From positions 5,766,001 to 5,830,000 of the forward strand of contig CM075102.1 in assembly GCA_037576195.1 (NCBI GenBank): DNA of 64,000 nt, in the 5' to 3' direction. Of this stretch, positions 34,480 to 45,300 are shown in pieces. The notes under the pieces were generated by a model that searched no databases, was not told where the DNA came from, and was given only the letters and a program-made list of their open reading frames with translations. This DNA is from Phytoseiulus persimilis. Its lineage: Eukaryota; Arthropoda; Arachnida; Mesostigmata; Phytoseiidae. Position 1 is the first letter of the stretch, and each line of letters opens with the position of its first letter. The position numbers and the translations under genes were made by a program.

Positions 34480-36019
34480 CTGTCACATGAAGCTCAGTCT
34501 CGTCGTCGAATTCAACACCCAAGTTGTTGAGCTCTGGGCCCCTTGCTGGATCTGCATCCTTTTCGGTGTCGTAATCTTCCCTGACCACAAGATTCTGATC
34601 GGCCTAGCCGGAGTCCGCGAAGTTCAGACCATTTGGAAAACTTTCGTGGATGATGACAATGGGACGGTAGCCTCGGTCGCTCGGAAGACACGTTCGAAAC
34701 CAACTGAAGACCGTGCTCGCTTCTACGCCATCCCAGGCATCCCTCAGAAACCGGATTCCTCGGAGAAGGCTCATCCCCTCGAAACAGCCGCCGCGAACCT
34801 GGGACCAGTAGTCTTCTTCTCATACTTCTGCAGCTAACATCTTCTCATACTTCTGCTTCACGTTGTTTATGATACCCTGATCCATGGGCTGAGATTTTAA
34901 GGTGGTTCTTGGCGGAAGGATTAGAACTTCGATGAACTCCAGCTCAAGATCGACCACATGGCACTCGAAGTTGTCTAGCAGTTAAAAGGATGTGGCGGTT
35001 CTTTTCCTTCGAGCGTCTTCGAGCTGCAGGAGCCATCCAGTGAGAATCGTAGTGTTCATCCAAGCTTTCCCCTGGGAACAGTGATGGCAACCAAGCTGCT
35101 CGACTGGGTGATGGATCTCGTTCTTGGATTCTTCCGGAAAGCATCGCGGGGTTTTACTACGTCCGATCACAAAAGGCGTCAGTTTCTCGGTCTCATCATA
35201 TATCGCCCGAAAGAGGACCGTGAATCAATCCTTGCTCTGCTCTCCTCCATGGCACGCTCCACCTTTGAAATGAACCGTTCTATTGGGAAACATTTTGTAG
35301 AAGAAACCTGTCTCGTCGGCGTTGAAGATGTTTCGGAGAGGATATTGCTCCAGAGTTCCGCGATGCTCATCTAGCCATTCGTCTATGTCTCTCTGGTCAA
35401 CTTCCAATGCTTCTCCGCATTTAAATTTAGCTGAAAGTTTGAACCGGTTCTTGAGGCCTTCCAGCCAAGCATTGGAGCCCTTGAAATCAGAAGACCCATT
35501 TCGCTCAGCGATGGACTTCGCTTCTCCTTTCAACAAGGCGCCGGAAAGGACCAAGGACGGGTTGGATCTTCGAGCCGCGGCGGAAGCCTTGTAAAGGTTC
35601 TTTCCCAAGTCTTCGAACTTGCGCTGTCTCACCCGTTTCCGCTGTGTATCCGGTTTTCGCGCTCGCTGTTGTCTGATCTTCTCCGCGTCTCGCCTTATGT
35701 TGTAGGTCGTTCCTCAAAAAATCTCTCATTTCTTTGTGATTTCGCTGATCTCCATCTCGGAGTTGAGATCGTCAAGAACTTCGATTTTCTTCCTGAGGCT
35801 GAGGTTCGTAGGCTTCATTCTTCTTGAACCGAACCGACCGCACATCAGACAAAACTCCGTTACGTCAATACGAAATCTCGCTGAACCGTTGGCGTAGAAA
35901 GTTCTGAACGGCGGTGCAGCAGGACCCTCTCCAACAGAGGAAGACGAAGCGGTCCAGCGGATCGCATTGCTCTCACAATCAGTGAAAAATTCAGCCGCTC
36001 TGATGGAGACCCTATCCAC
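34480..36019 (-). pseudogene. Tigger/pogo-type transposase relic
   Basis: Minus-strand pieces in family order. SLRKKIEVLDDLNSEMEISE near 35,740-35,800 is the N-terminal psq-like helix-turn-helix. NAWLEGLKNRFKLS near 35,460 is the CENP-B-type DNA-binding domain. NIFNADETGFFYKMFPNRT near 35,300 carries the first catalytic Asp of the DDE_1 domain. TPRCF, TGWLLQLEDARR and a LLDNFECH-like second Asp region follow towards 34,970, then PPRTTLKSQPMDQG near 34,900, and a C-terminal DAWDGVEAST trace near 34,710. Multiple frame changes; inactive. Confidence 0.85.
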
Positions 36020-36140
36020 CTAAGAAGGAGTGAGATATAGCTCCAAGTTGTAAGATATTGGAGGTTTTACAAGTTATAAACAAACACTGACATTAGATCT
36101 ACGGACGAAGTTACGAAAAAATGTCTGGATCCCTCATAAG

Positions 36141-37682
36141 TAGAGACGCCATATGAGCGGACATGTCCTCGTCCGTCCGCTTAGTCCGCTTTCTAGCTTT
36201 TCAGGGCAAATGTCCGTTTTCTTCGCGAACGACAGTAATCGTTGAGTTCGCAGGCACTTCATGTGAAAGAGAGCGCTGTTCCGAATCCCGAGGGGTGTTG
36301 ATTCAGCCAAAGAGACAGTTTAGCCGTTCGTCAACTGCGCTTCATAATATAAAGATAATATAATATTTCCGTAGTCAGGGACAAACTCTTATTCTTCCCT
36401 CCGGGACCTCGGATCAAATGGAGGGGTGTCGAGTTGACGGGTTGGATGCATCGATAAGTAAATGTGAATGACCAGGACTCGATTAAGATACTATGGGTTC
36501 TGGAAAGGGAGGCTTCATACATCTTCGACTTTGTGCTTCCTGTTGGGGAGCGAAATCATATGCCGTCGGGAGCTCTCGATCTCGAGAAGATCTGGTAATG
36601 AAATGATGATTCCGCGGAAACGAGGAGAAGAACGCTCACTCGAAAATCGATGCGGAATCAAATCTCTATGTTTGGAAACTCATTGCTTGGCTCGCCAGGT
36701 TCTCACCTCTGATAATTGCTCTCCCCTGAGCTGGAAAGAATCGACTCCAACTGTAATTCGCCTGAATTCACATGCTCTACACACGTGTTCCGCCTGCTCT
36801 GCGAGACGGTTCGTGAGCATTAGTAGATTTTGCCGAGCATTCATCGGGCACGGGCTGCTGCCCCACGCGCCACCAACTGCGCGTCTGGGAATCCCTCAAT
36901 GCGGCCTCCCTTCATTTCAAGAATCTCGAGAGAGTCAAGATCTTCGTGTCTCGTTTCGAAGGCATAGCGGCCGAAATATTGGCCTTATGGACTCTTGCTC
37001 AAGATGCAGAGCTGCAAAATCGATCCGAAGCAGTTTCGGTAATTTTTGAGCTCCTGGAATTCATCGTGGCTTGATTCACGGTCGAAATCCATGGATGAGC
37101 GGCTATCCATCTTACTTTCGATCAAGAGCCAAATGAGGGCAGACCTCCCCGCCTGATTGGAGCAAATTTTCTCGAATAGCCCCGATTCCACTTGACTCTC
37201 GACTCTTCCGTCATGCACTCTCTCGCAATGCCGGAATCGAGTGATTTTTTTCTCCGTTGAAAAACATCCCCTCGGATAATCTGACCTCCTCGTCAGATCA
37301 GCATGATGCGAGGTGACATTTACTGATCGAAATCAGGGAAAGAACATCGTCCGTGAAGAGATTCTCGCTTCACGGTGTCTCTGTCGCCTGGACGGGAGTC
37401 AAGCATGCTTCGCTGTCTCCCTGTCGACAACTTGGAACAATGGAGAATATTCATCGATCGCTCCATCAGCAGCTCTGTCTGTATGACAACGGAATCGCCC
37501 TGCTTCGATACATATATGACTGCCCGAAATCCCAGCTAATAAAACTCATCGTGTACTGAAAGGGCATGCTCAAATCGCGAAAATAACGGATGTCCGCTTC
37601 CACTGTCCGTTAGTGCCTCGGATGTCCGCCGGACACGTGTCCGCTTTTTGCGGAAAAAATGTCCGCTCATATGGCGTCCCTA
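36141..37682. mobile_element. Non-autonomous hAT element with 8-bp target duplication
   Basis: Ends are inverted: TAGAGACGCCATATGAGCGG at the left and, reading the other strand, TAGGGACGCCATATGAGCGG at the right. The flanking 8-bp duplication is CTCATAAG (36,133-36,140 and 37,683-37,690), which fits the hAT preference nTnnnnAn. Subterminal GCGGACAT words recur at both ends. No transposase motif lies inside. The frame 36,468-37,049 has none either. Confidence 0.9.
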
Positions 37683-37803
37683 CTCATAAGTTATGAATTA
37701 TTGAAGGTTTACAATTTGTAAGAGTGTCAAGTTAGAGAGACTTGACTGTAGCTTCCTCCTGGTAGCGATGTGTCCTCGTGACAATTGAGTGAGGCGTACA
37801 GAT

Positions 37804-37895
37804 AGGCCTTGCAAAAAACCGCAATCTGAGAAACCGCGGTTTGCGGTTAACTGAAAACCGCGAATCGGAAAACCGCGGTCAATCGCAAAAAAAAC
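37804..37895. repeat. CCGCGGTT palindrome cluster
   Basis: Repeated AACCGCGGTT and AAACCGC words, possibly the subterminal region of the adjacent hAT relic. Similar to the clusters at 7,765-7,860 and 8,985-9,060. Confidence 0.5.
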
Positions 37896-38082
37896 GCAAT
37901 CAGTTTCATGAGTGATCAGCGCCTCGACGAATGATTTTGACAGTGGTCTCAAGGGAAGTGAAAATTGCTGGACTCGAAATTCCAAGTACATATCGCATTC
38001 CGACGGTGGTTTAAATGCACATTCGTAGAATGCTCAACAGCCTGCGGATTTCTTCAAGAGAACATCTGATATTTATTGAGCC

Positions 38083-40587
38083 TTAGGTAAGAAGTGAGGA
38101 AAACTGGGGTATGAGAGCAAATCGCATACCGAGGAATCTCTCGAGCCAAGCGATCTCATACTGAAAAGCTTTGCACAAAGTGAATATATTGTCAACAGTG
38201 GCCGGATTAAGGCTCCCGCGATTCTCACCGATGAGAATCTTCAGTATGCTAAAGTCCCGTTCTGGCTGCACAGATGTCGTTGGAACCGCCACAAGCACCT
38301 CGTGACACTGTTTCAGAAGGCGGCCGAGACCACCGCCGGCTCGGTGAAGGGCCAGCTCCTGCTTCCGCTCCCCTTCCTTTGAAGTCTCTCCTCTGCTGAC
38401 AGAGGCTGTGGGCCTATCGAAGACCGACTCCCATGTAAGCGACAGCTGAATGGGAGGAGAAGATTTTGAGAGGTGGCATTCGTGGAACGATTGTGAGCTT
38501 TTGATATGAACAATCGCGTCAGCTCACCGATGATCTCGCATTCTCGAAAGACACAAATGAGAGGTCAGCTTCTATCACTATTCCCGATAGAATTTCGAGC
38601 ATTTCAGCATCACTGGGCCGCTCCTGGCTGATGCTGGACTCGGCCGTGAACTCGTAACAAGGCTCCCCCAGAACCGCGAGGACAGATGAGAGTATTGTTC
38701 TCCGTTTGCGGATCTCATCCTTCAGATTTTCGGAGAGAACGTTGGCCAACTGAGTACCGGTCTCGTTGAGGTCGCTCAGGATCACACTCAGAACCCTATC
38801 CGCATGGATCAGTGTTGCCTCGTTCCTACAAAGGAGCATAATGCCCCGTTTGAAAGGTTCGAGGACTTCAGCGATCTTCTTCAGGGCTGCGACATCTTTC
38901 GCGCTCTCCGGCGTCCCGTGCCTCGAGAGTACATTGTTCAACGCCGGCAATATACGCAGGGCTCGATTAATCATGTCCAGGATCGGTACCACCTAGTATG
39001 GCATTCAGGGCTTTTGCGCTGAACTCGGTTTTTGCGGTTGTCATCCATGAGTTGTGTCCATGAGGTTAAAACGCTTCTTGAAGTCACGAACCACTTTGCG
39101 GAGTCGCTGTACGGCTTCGCCAAGAGTGACCGTTCCTCTCACTTCTTCTTCGATACTCTGGCGATCGCTGCTCTCTTCAGTCGCATGTCGCATGCGAGTC
39201 ATACATTTCTTCCTCTTCATTCAGAGCTTCATCAAGTCTCTCCTACGTCGAAGGCCTGCAAAGCACCTCTGTTTATGAATACCGAGTGTCGCCACAGCCC
39301 TCAGGACATTGCTTGCGCCGTCTGTCGTGGCAACGATGAAGTCTCTCCTGGAAAGGCCGAAATCGTCCAGCTGGGCACGAATGACTTCTTCTGAATATTC
39401 ACCGGTTGGCCGCTCCTCAACTCTCATGAGGCCGAGCGGTGCGATTCTCGACGTACCGAAAATTCTTTCAGAGTGATGTAGGTCCACTGTCGGATAACGG
39501 CCCGTTCCTATCACTGTAGCCTCATCGAAAGACATTGCAAACTTTGCGCCTGGAAGACAGCGAAGCGAATCATTAGGGAAATGCGAAATGACCAACGATC
39601 GCAATCACAGGATCATCTTGATACATGAGGAGCTCCAACCATTAGCGCGCATCGCATCGAGTATGCCCCTCAGCTCATTCCTGATTCTGGTTGTGTCCTC
39701 GTCAGGGTGTTTCCTCAGAGTTGCTGCTGACCGCGGTGGTGGTGGTTCGCCGGGATATGCTCGAATAAGTAATCTCCTAATGGCTTCTGGAGTTGTTATG
39801 CTATTGAAGCTCATATTGGATTGACATGTAAGACGCTGAGTGTCGCTTCTGATCGAGTTTCTCGGAGCAAGGAATAAATCCAGAGCTAGCTGTTTTCTTT
39901 TCTTGCGAGGAATCTCCGTTTCAAACGGAGGATCTCCTTCTTCGCTGTTGCGGATCGCGGCAGTTCTTGATGACTCCACGTTGAGCTGCAATTTGGTTCT
40001 GGAGTTCTGCCCTGAGGATTGCGGCGGCGGGGTATTTTCAGCGATACCATGCTTTATTCCGAGGTGGTTCGCCAACGAGCTCGTTGACCGATCGGATTCC
40101 AGTACCTTGGTTAAGGGAGAGGAGAATAAAGGTGACCATTGGGATTTTTTTTCCGGAGAATATTCTGTGCCCGCTCCGAAGCTAGGCGGCATCTCCATCC
40201 TGCGAAGCGGGACCAGTATCGATTTCGGAAGATATCATCGCGGAGTTCATTCGAATGACCGTTACGCTCGTTTGGACATGACGCCGGAACGACCCCCTCG
40301 GAACTTTTCTCAAAGTCGACCGGGAGTAGCCGAAGAGGAACAAAGTGAGCGTGAGGAGATCCCGGGATTAGATTTATTGCCGGTTTCAAGCTCGGAATCG
40401 TTAGATGCAAATATCCTCTTCTGATGATTTCTACCAATTTATTGAAATAGATATTAGGATTGTGGTTTTGATTAAGCCGCTGTCCCGATCCCGCTTTGCA
40501 TGAAAAACATTGGGCTCCCGAGGTTCCTTCTAGATACGAATACCACACCCAACTTTTCGGTTTGGTCCTTGCTCTGAATGGACTCAT
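38083..40587 (-). pseudogene. hAT transposase relic with BED finger
   Basis: Minus-strand pieces in order. BED zinc finger, with its Cys pair in 40,587-40,111 (SWVWYSYLEGTSGAQCFSCK) and its His part in another frame near 40,080 (STSSLANHLGIKHG). Then the catalytic region 39,604-39,221 with AMSFDEATVIG and ATTDGASNVLRAV, both Asp regions. Then 38,992-38,519, helical, including EVLEPFKRGIMLLC. Finally the C-terminal dimerisation motif near 38,250, AVPTTSVQPERDFSI. About 200 bp between the two halves of the finger looks like an insertion. Several frame breaks; inactive. Confidence 0.85.
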
Positions 40588-40589
40588 GC

Positions 40590-41905
40590 TCCTTCGATCG
40601 GCCCGAAATTGGGATACATCGGCTCGTCGGATTTCGGGTTTGATTCCTCCGAAAGTACGTCGCTATGAGTGTAGGCCATTGTCTCGAAGAAACATGGCCG
40701 CCCAGCAGTCAAATCAGCCAGAGAGACGGGGGAAAGCTGACAGCCGATCGGCGGGCGGTTTGATATGCTGAGGGCTCTCGACAGTGACCAGCTTCCTTCG
40801 CGCAGCGATGTATTCTCGTGAGCCCAGACTGGGGACGATTACAAGAGCGGAACGAGCATCCTTTCTGTAGACCATGGAAACCACACGGAAGCGTTCCCGG
40901 AGAATAGAAGATATGGGAGTCTCAGCCAGAGGAGTTCTTTTCCCTCCTCTCAAATCAAGCTCTTCGAGATCATGGTTGAGAACGAGGTTCTCGAACTCCA
41001 AGATCGAGGCAAGGTCTCCAATATCTGATTCCTAGTTTCGCTCTGGTTCCTGGAGGCTTCCCATCATCGTCCCAGACATGTGATTGCGGAAGATCGTTCA
41101 CAATGCTGTCGTCGAGCTCCGACCTGCTCCCCCTGGATATGAGACCAATGCGGAGAGTTCTCTCGGAATATTTTTCTGAGAATATTAGTTTCGATGTTTG
41201 GCAGAAATTATCGTTAGATGCGGATCCAGCACACGAGCAACATTCATTCAGAGGCAGCATCACAGGCCGGCGCTCGCTGATGGCCAGGAAGACTGTTAGT
41301 CTTGCAGTATGTGGGGAACTGTATGTTTGATCGAAAGCTCAGGGAGGGAGCAGGGACCCGATCGGGTACGCTGAGGGAACTGACTTAGTCAGACCGGAGA
41401 TCGAGGAAGATTCATGCGACTGCAACTTTGAGCCCCGGGAGATTTTGGCTCTCAGCGCTGATCGGCAGCGCAACAGCTGCCATGCAGCGAAAATTTCCGA
41501 CCGAATGCAACCGTCGAAGCCGAGTTCAAAACGACGAAACCCCATTCATTCTTTCTTGTGACGGGTAACAGTTCGGTAAATCAATATGAAGTGACCGTGA
41601 GGGCCTTCACCAAACAGAGAAAGAGAGCGGTATCAGCGCCCTGTCTTCATCGTGCCAAAGCCGTAGGATAGTTCCTTCACCTACAGTGTAGGAAGAAAAG
41701 CAAATGCGTCAAGTTTGACGCTCCCGTTAAGATTGCATAGAAATTTATCGCCCTCAGGAATGCGTCTCCTGACTGGCATCACGGAGAGTGGGTAACCCTC
41801 CGACCATTCCCTTGGGGGCACGTTCTGGAAGAATTTCTGGTGATATAGGAGCGCTTGAGGCGGAGCACAGAGGTAACGCAACTCCCGGGCCACTCAACTG
41901 CGGGG
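40590..41905. other. No recognisable gene
   Basis: Left flank of the intact Copia. Several short frames on both strands (for example 40,970-41,263 minus), none with motifs. Confidence 0.55.
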
Positions 41906-41910
41906 TAATG
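41906..41910. repeat. Copia target-site duplication, left
   Basis: TAATG; identical copy at 49,762-49,766. Confidence 0.95.
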
Positions 41911-42070
41911 TGTTGAGTACTTGGTGTTTTACCCAGAGCAGTCGTCGGCACAGTTTTGGTAATCAGGGAAGACGCCATTCGAGCAAGCGGAGCGGTAGTG
42001 AACTTTGAGCATGATCAACCGCGCACAGGCGATACTGTAGATTACTGAGATAGAAATCGGACGCCTGTAG

Positions 42071-42089
42071 ACTGACGTCTAACGTCAGT
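42071..42089. promoter_or_regulatory. Palindromic CRE/ATF-like site in the LTR
   Basis: ACTGACGT, three bases, ACGTCAGT: a perfect 8-bp inverted repeat with two TGACGT half sites, about 32 bp upstream of the TATA box. bZIP proteins of the CREB/ATF class bind such half sites; binding here is inferred. Repeated in the 3' LTR. Confidence 0.5.
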
Positions 42090-42120
42090 GTTCGCCGTGT
42101 AACTCTCCCCTGTCAGTGAC

Positions 42121-42128
42121 TATAAAAG
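42121..42128 (+). promoter_or_regulatory. LTR TATA box
   Basis: TATAAAAG, followed about 23 bp on by TTCAGT. Probable start of the genomic RNA. The copy in the 3' LTR is at 49,595-49,602. Confidence 0.75.
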
Positions 42129-42287
42129 CCGGAATAAAACTTCAGTGTGTTAGGGGAGCCAAGCATTCTGTCCACTAGAATTGTCGTCTTTATTCAGTAG
42201 CCGTCATCTCTAGGCAAGTCTTGTACTCGCCACCGATCATCTCATCCAGCCGCAGAGGAGCTAGAGCCAGGCCCAAAAGGCTTATCA

Positions 42288-42303
42288 GCGTTATCAGCAC
42301 GAC
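42288..42303 (+). promoter_or_regulatory. Primer-binding site matching the tRNA-Ile anticodon arm
   Basis: GCGTTATCAGCACGAC starts at the first base after the LTR. Its complement, GTCGTGCTGATAACGC, fits positions 26-41 of insect tRNA-Ile(AAU) as I recall it, with G where the gene has A34. A34 is inosine in the mature tRNA and is copied as G. Copia of Drosophila is primed by a 5' half of initiator tRNA-Met cut in the same region, so a half-tRNA primer is expected for the group. Confidence 0.65.
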
Positions 42304-42375
42304 ACACTCAGGTTGAGCTGGTCGGTGGCGTAAGTATACATTGGTGAATCAAGGGAGTCACAGTTCAGCATCACG

Positions 42376-45300
42376 ATGTCAAGACAGCAATCCGCCAGAG
42401 ATGCCCAAGGCCCCCACGGCTTCGTTCACTACGGACTGGACGGTCTCGAAGTTGATCCAGAACCCAGCTCCAGCACATCCGGAGATCCCATCGTGTGTGG
42501 ACCAAGACCACGAGTCGCAACCAACATCATCCTAGCACTCGACGGCAAGAACTACATACCATGGCGCACAGTCATGCCATCCGTACTAGATGGAGAACCG
42601 TATGCCTGGCCTGTAACCATCGGGAAACTCAACCCACCAGCTCCAGATCAAGCAAACACACCAGAGGGCAAAACGCAAATGAAGAACTACACCATCGGAA
42701 ACAGAGCTGCGAGGTACGTGCTAATCAACTCGATACACCCGAATCTCGCCACATCATTATTCCTCGACAGCGCAGATAACATAGCAGCACAGGAGATATG
42801 GCGCCGAATCAAGAACAAGTTCACGCGCGCAACAGGCACAAGGAAAGGCCTGGCACTGTCGAAGTTCATGACGTTCGAATACCAGCCAGGACTATCCGTT
42901 GGCGATAACCTCCTCGCTTACAAGAAAGTCATCTTCGAGCTCAACACAGTTGGAATCAACTTACCAGACGATGTCCAGTGCTCCAAACTTCTAGAGGCGC
43001 TGCCAAGTTCATGGGAACCGTTCCGACAGGGATGGAGCACCCGACTGGACTCGGACAAACATCTGGACACACTGACGGATCTAATCGAAGGAGAAGCCAC
43101 TCGAAGGAACCAAAGTGACGTCAACGAGATCACAGCGATGTTCTTCCGATTCAACCCCTCAAGGAATCAACACTTCAGGAGAAGAAACTTCGCCAGAAGA
43201 TCCAACTACCGAAGAACATCTGTGCAGTCATCCGAAGTGATATGCTACAACTGCAATCAACGAGGACACATGCAATCAGCCTGCAGACTTCCCCGACAAG
43301 GCGCGAATCAACGCAGAGGCGGGTTTCGAGGCAGAGGAAGAGGCAGAGGACAATCGAGAACACTACCGCCGCAAGCCAACATTGCTGAAGCCCTGATCGT
43401 GGAATGCCAGCAAGCCGAAATAAATCAAGCAAGTGCTGAAGAGATATTCGCTGTTGACAGCGGCTCGACCCACCACATGCTAACCAGCCTGAAATGGATG
43501 ACGGACTACAAGCCGTTCGAAGACAACCAAGTGGTCGCACTCGGCGGATCCAACACCCTAAGTGCACAGGGGTCAGGAACCGCAATTGTGCCAGTGAACA
43601 ACGACAACAAGACCGCAACGCTATGTCTAAAGGACGCTCTGTACGTACCCAGGCTTCGCAGAAATCTAATTTCAGTTTCAAAGCTACTAAACGAGAAGTT
43701 TCGTATTTTGGTAACTGAGGAGGCCATCACCATACTCCGAGACAACGATGAAGTTCGAGCTGAGCAACAAAATGGATTGTTCGTGTTCCATGCAAGTGAA
43801 CCAGTGGAGGGAAACGTTGCGAGACTGAAGAAGAAAGTAAGTCTGAAAGCGGTACACGAGATGTTCGCTCACATCAACGTTAAGACCCTCAGGAAAATGC
43901 TGAACCGCGAAGGATACGAGATAATCAATGACTTCGTGAAATGTGACGTATGTACCCAAGGCAAGATGCATCGTTCGAGCAACAGGCCGAAACCCGGGAA
44001 AGTGGTAGCTCCAAGACCAGGGTACATACACGCGGATACCTGCGCTATGCGTAAGAGATCTCTTGGAGGAGCGAATCTGTTTCTCACGCTGACTGACGAC
44101 ATGACTCGGTTTCGAAAAGTGTACTTCTTGAAATCAAAGGATCAAGTGCCTGACCACATCGCGGAGTTCGTCAAATGGTTCCAGAATCAAAGCGGTTTCA
44201 CTGTGTATCATCTCCATTCTGAGGAAGGAACTGAGTTCAAGAATCAGAGAGTGAAGGAGATCATGAGTGCCATCGGAGCTGATGTAAGTTACTCCCCTCC
44301 TTTTACGCCTCAACTTAACGGTATAAGTGAGCGTTTAAATCGATCGTTACTTGACCTGGCAAGGACCATGCTCATCGACAGTGGCCTTCCCAAGTACCTT
44401 TGGGCGGAAGCCGTGAGCTTTTCCGCCCACACGACGAATTGCGTAAAGTTTGTCGAATCAGCCGGGAAGACGCCGTACGAGATGATCATGAGGAGAAAAC
44501 CATACATCGGTCTCATCAGAGCATTTGGCACCGAGTGCAAGTTTTACAACCGCACCCCGCAGAAGGACAAGTTGGACACCAGAGGATTCCCAGGCTACAT
44601 TGTCGGGATCGATGAAGATGGACTCAGCTATCGTGTGTGGTATCCCGAGACCAGACAGATCGTCAGGACAAAGGACGTGAAAGTGAGCACTCCCAGTCCA
44701 CTGGATGGAGGAGTCACCTCAGAGAATGCCGCCGAAGCAGAAGCGCCAGAAGGCAACGGCGAAGAGCAGATCGAAGAAGCCAATCCATCAGCAGATACCA
44801 GAGAGAACGCATCAGCAAGAGAAGAAGCAGCATCCGCGGGCCCCGTGCCGGAAAGAGAATCCTCGAATGAAGGACATGGCGCCGCAGGAGCGGCTGCCCC
44901 AAGTGAAAAACGCAACGAACGGCGCGGGAGATACGAGCTACGAGATCGATCCAAGTTGCGTCCTCCGGAGAGGTACCAGGCCGGCAGCGCACACGTCGCA
45001 GTGTGTGTCAACGAAACTGTAAGCACCGGTGTAAATAATTTGGTTGACGAACCAACATGTTTAGAAGATGTTCACAAGTCCAATTACAGCCAACAGTGGC
45101 TTAGTGCAATGGCAGAGGAGATGGCGTCGCTCGATTTCCACAAGGTTTGGGAGCTCACCGAACTTCCAAAAGGCAAACGCACGGTTGGGAATCGATGGAT
45201 CTTCAAAGCAAAGAAAGACGCCCGAGGTAACATCGAGAGGTTCCGTGCAAGATGGGTCATTCAAGGATTCAGCCAACGTCCAGGTATAGATTTCACAGAG

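Larger units (their letters stand above)
41911..42287 (+). repeat. Copia 5' LTR
   Basis: 377 bp, TGTTGAG...CTTATCA. Contains a TATAAAAG at 42,121, an AATAAA at 42,133-42,138, TTCAGT initiator-like words at 42,141 and near 42,193, and a perfect inverted repeat at 42,071-42,089. Confidence 0.97.

Noticed and set aside
40714..41893. Small minus-strand frames left of the Copia
   Set aside because: No motif, no splice sites; indistinguishable from chance frames at this base composition.
44287..44292. GTAAGT donor inside the integrase region of Copia
   Set aside because: The gag-pol frame is continuous across it, and no acceptor would yield a sensible product.
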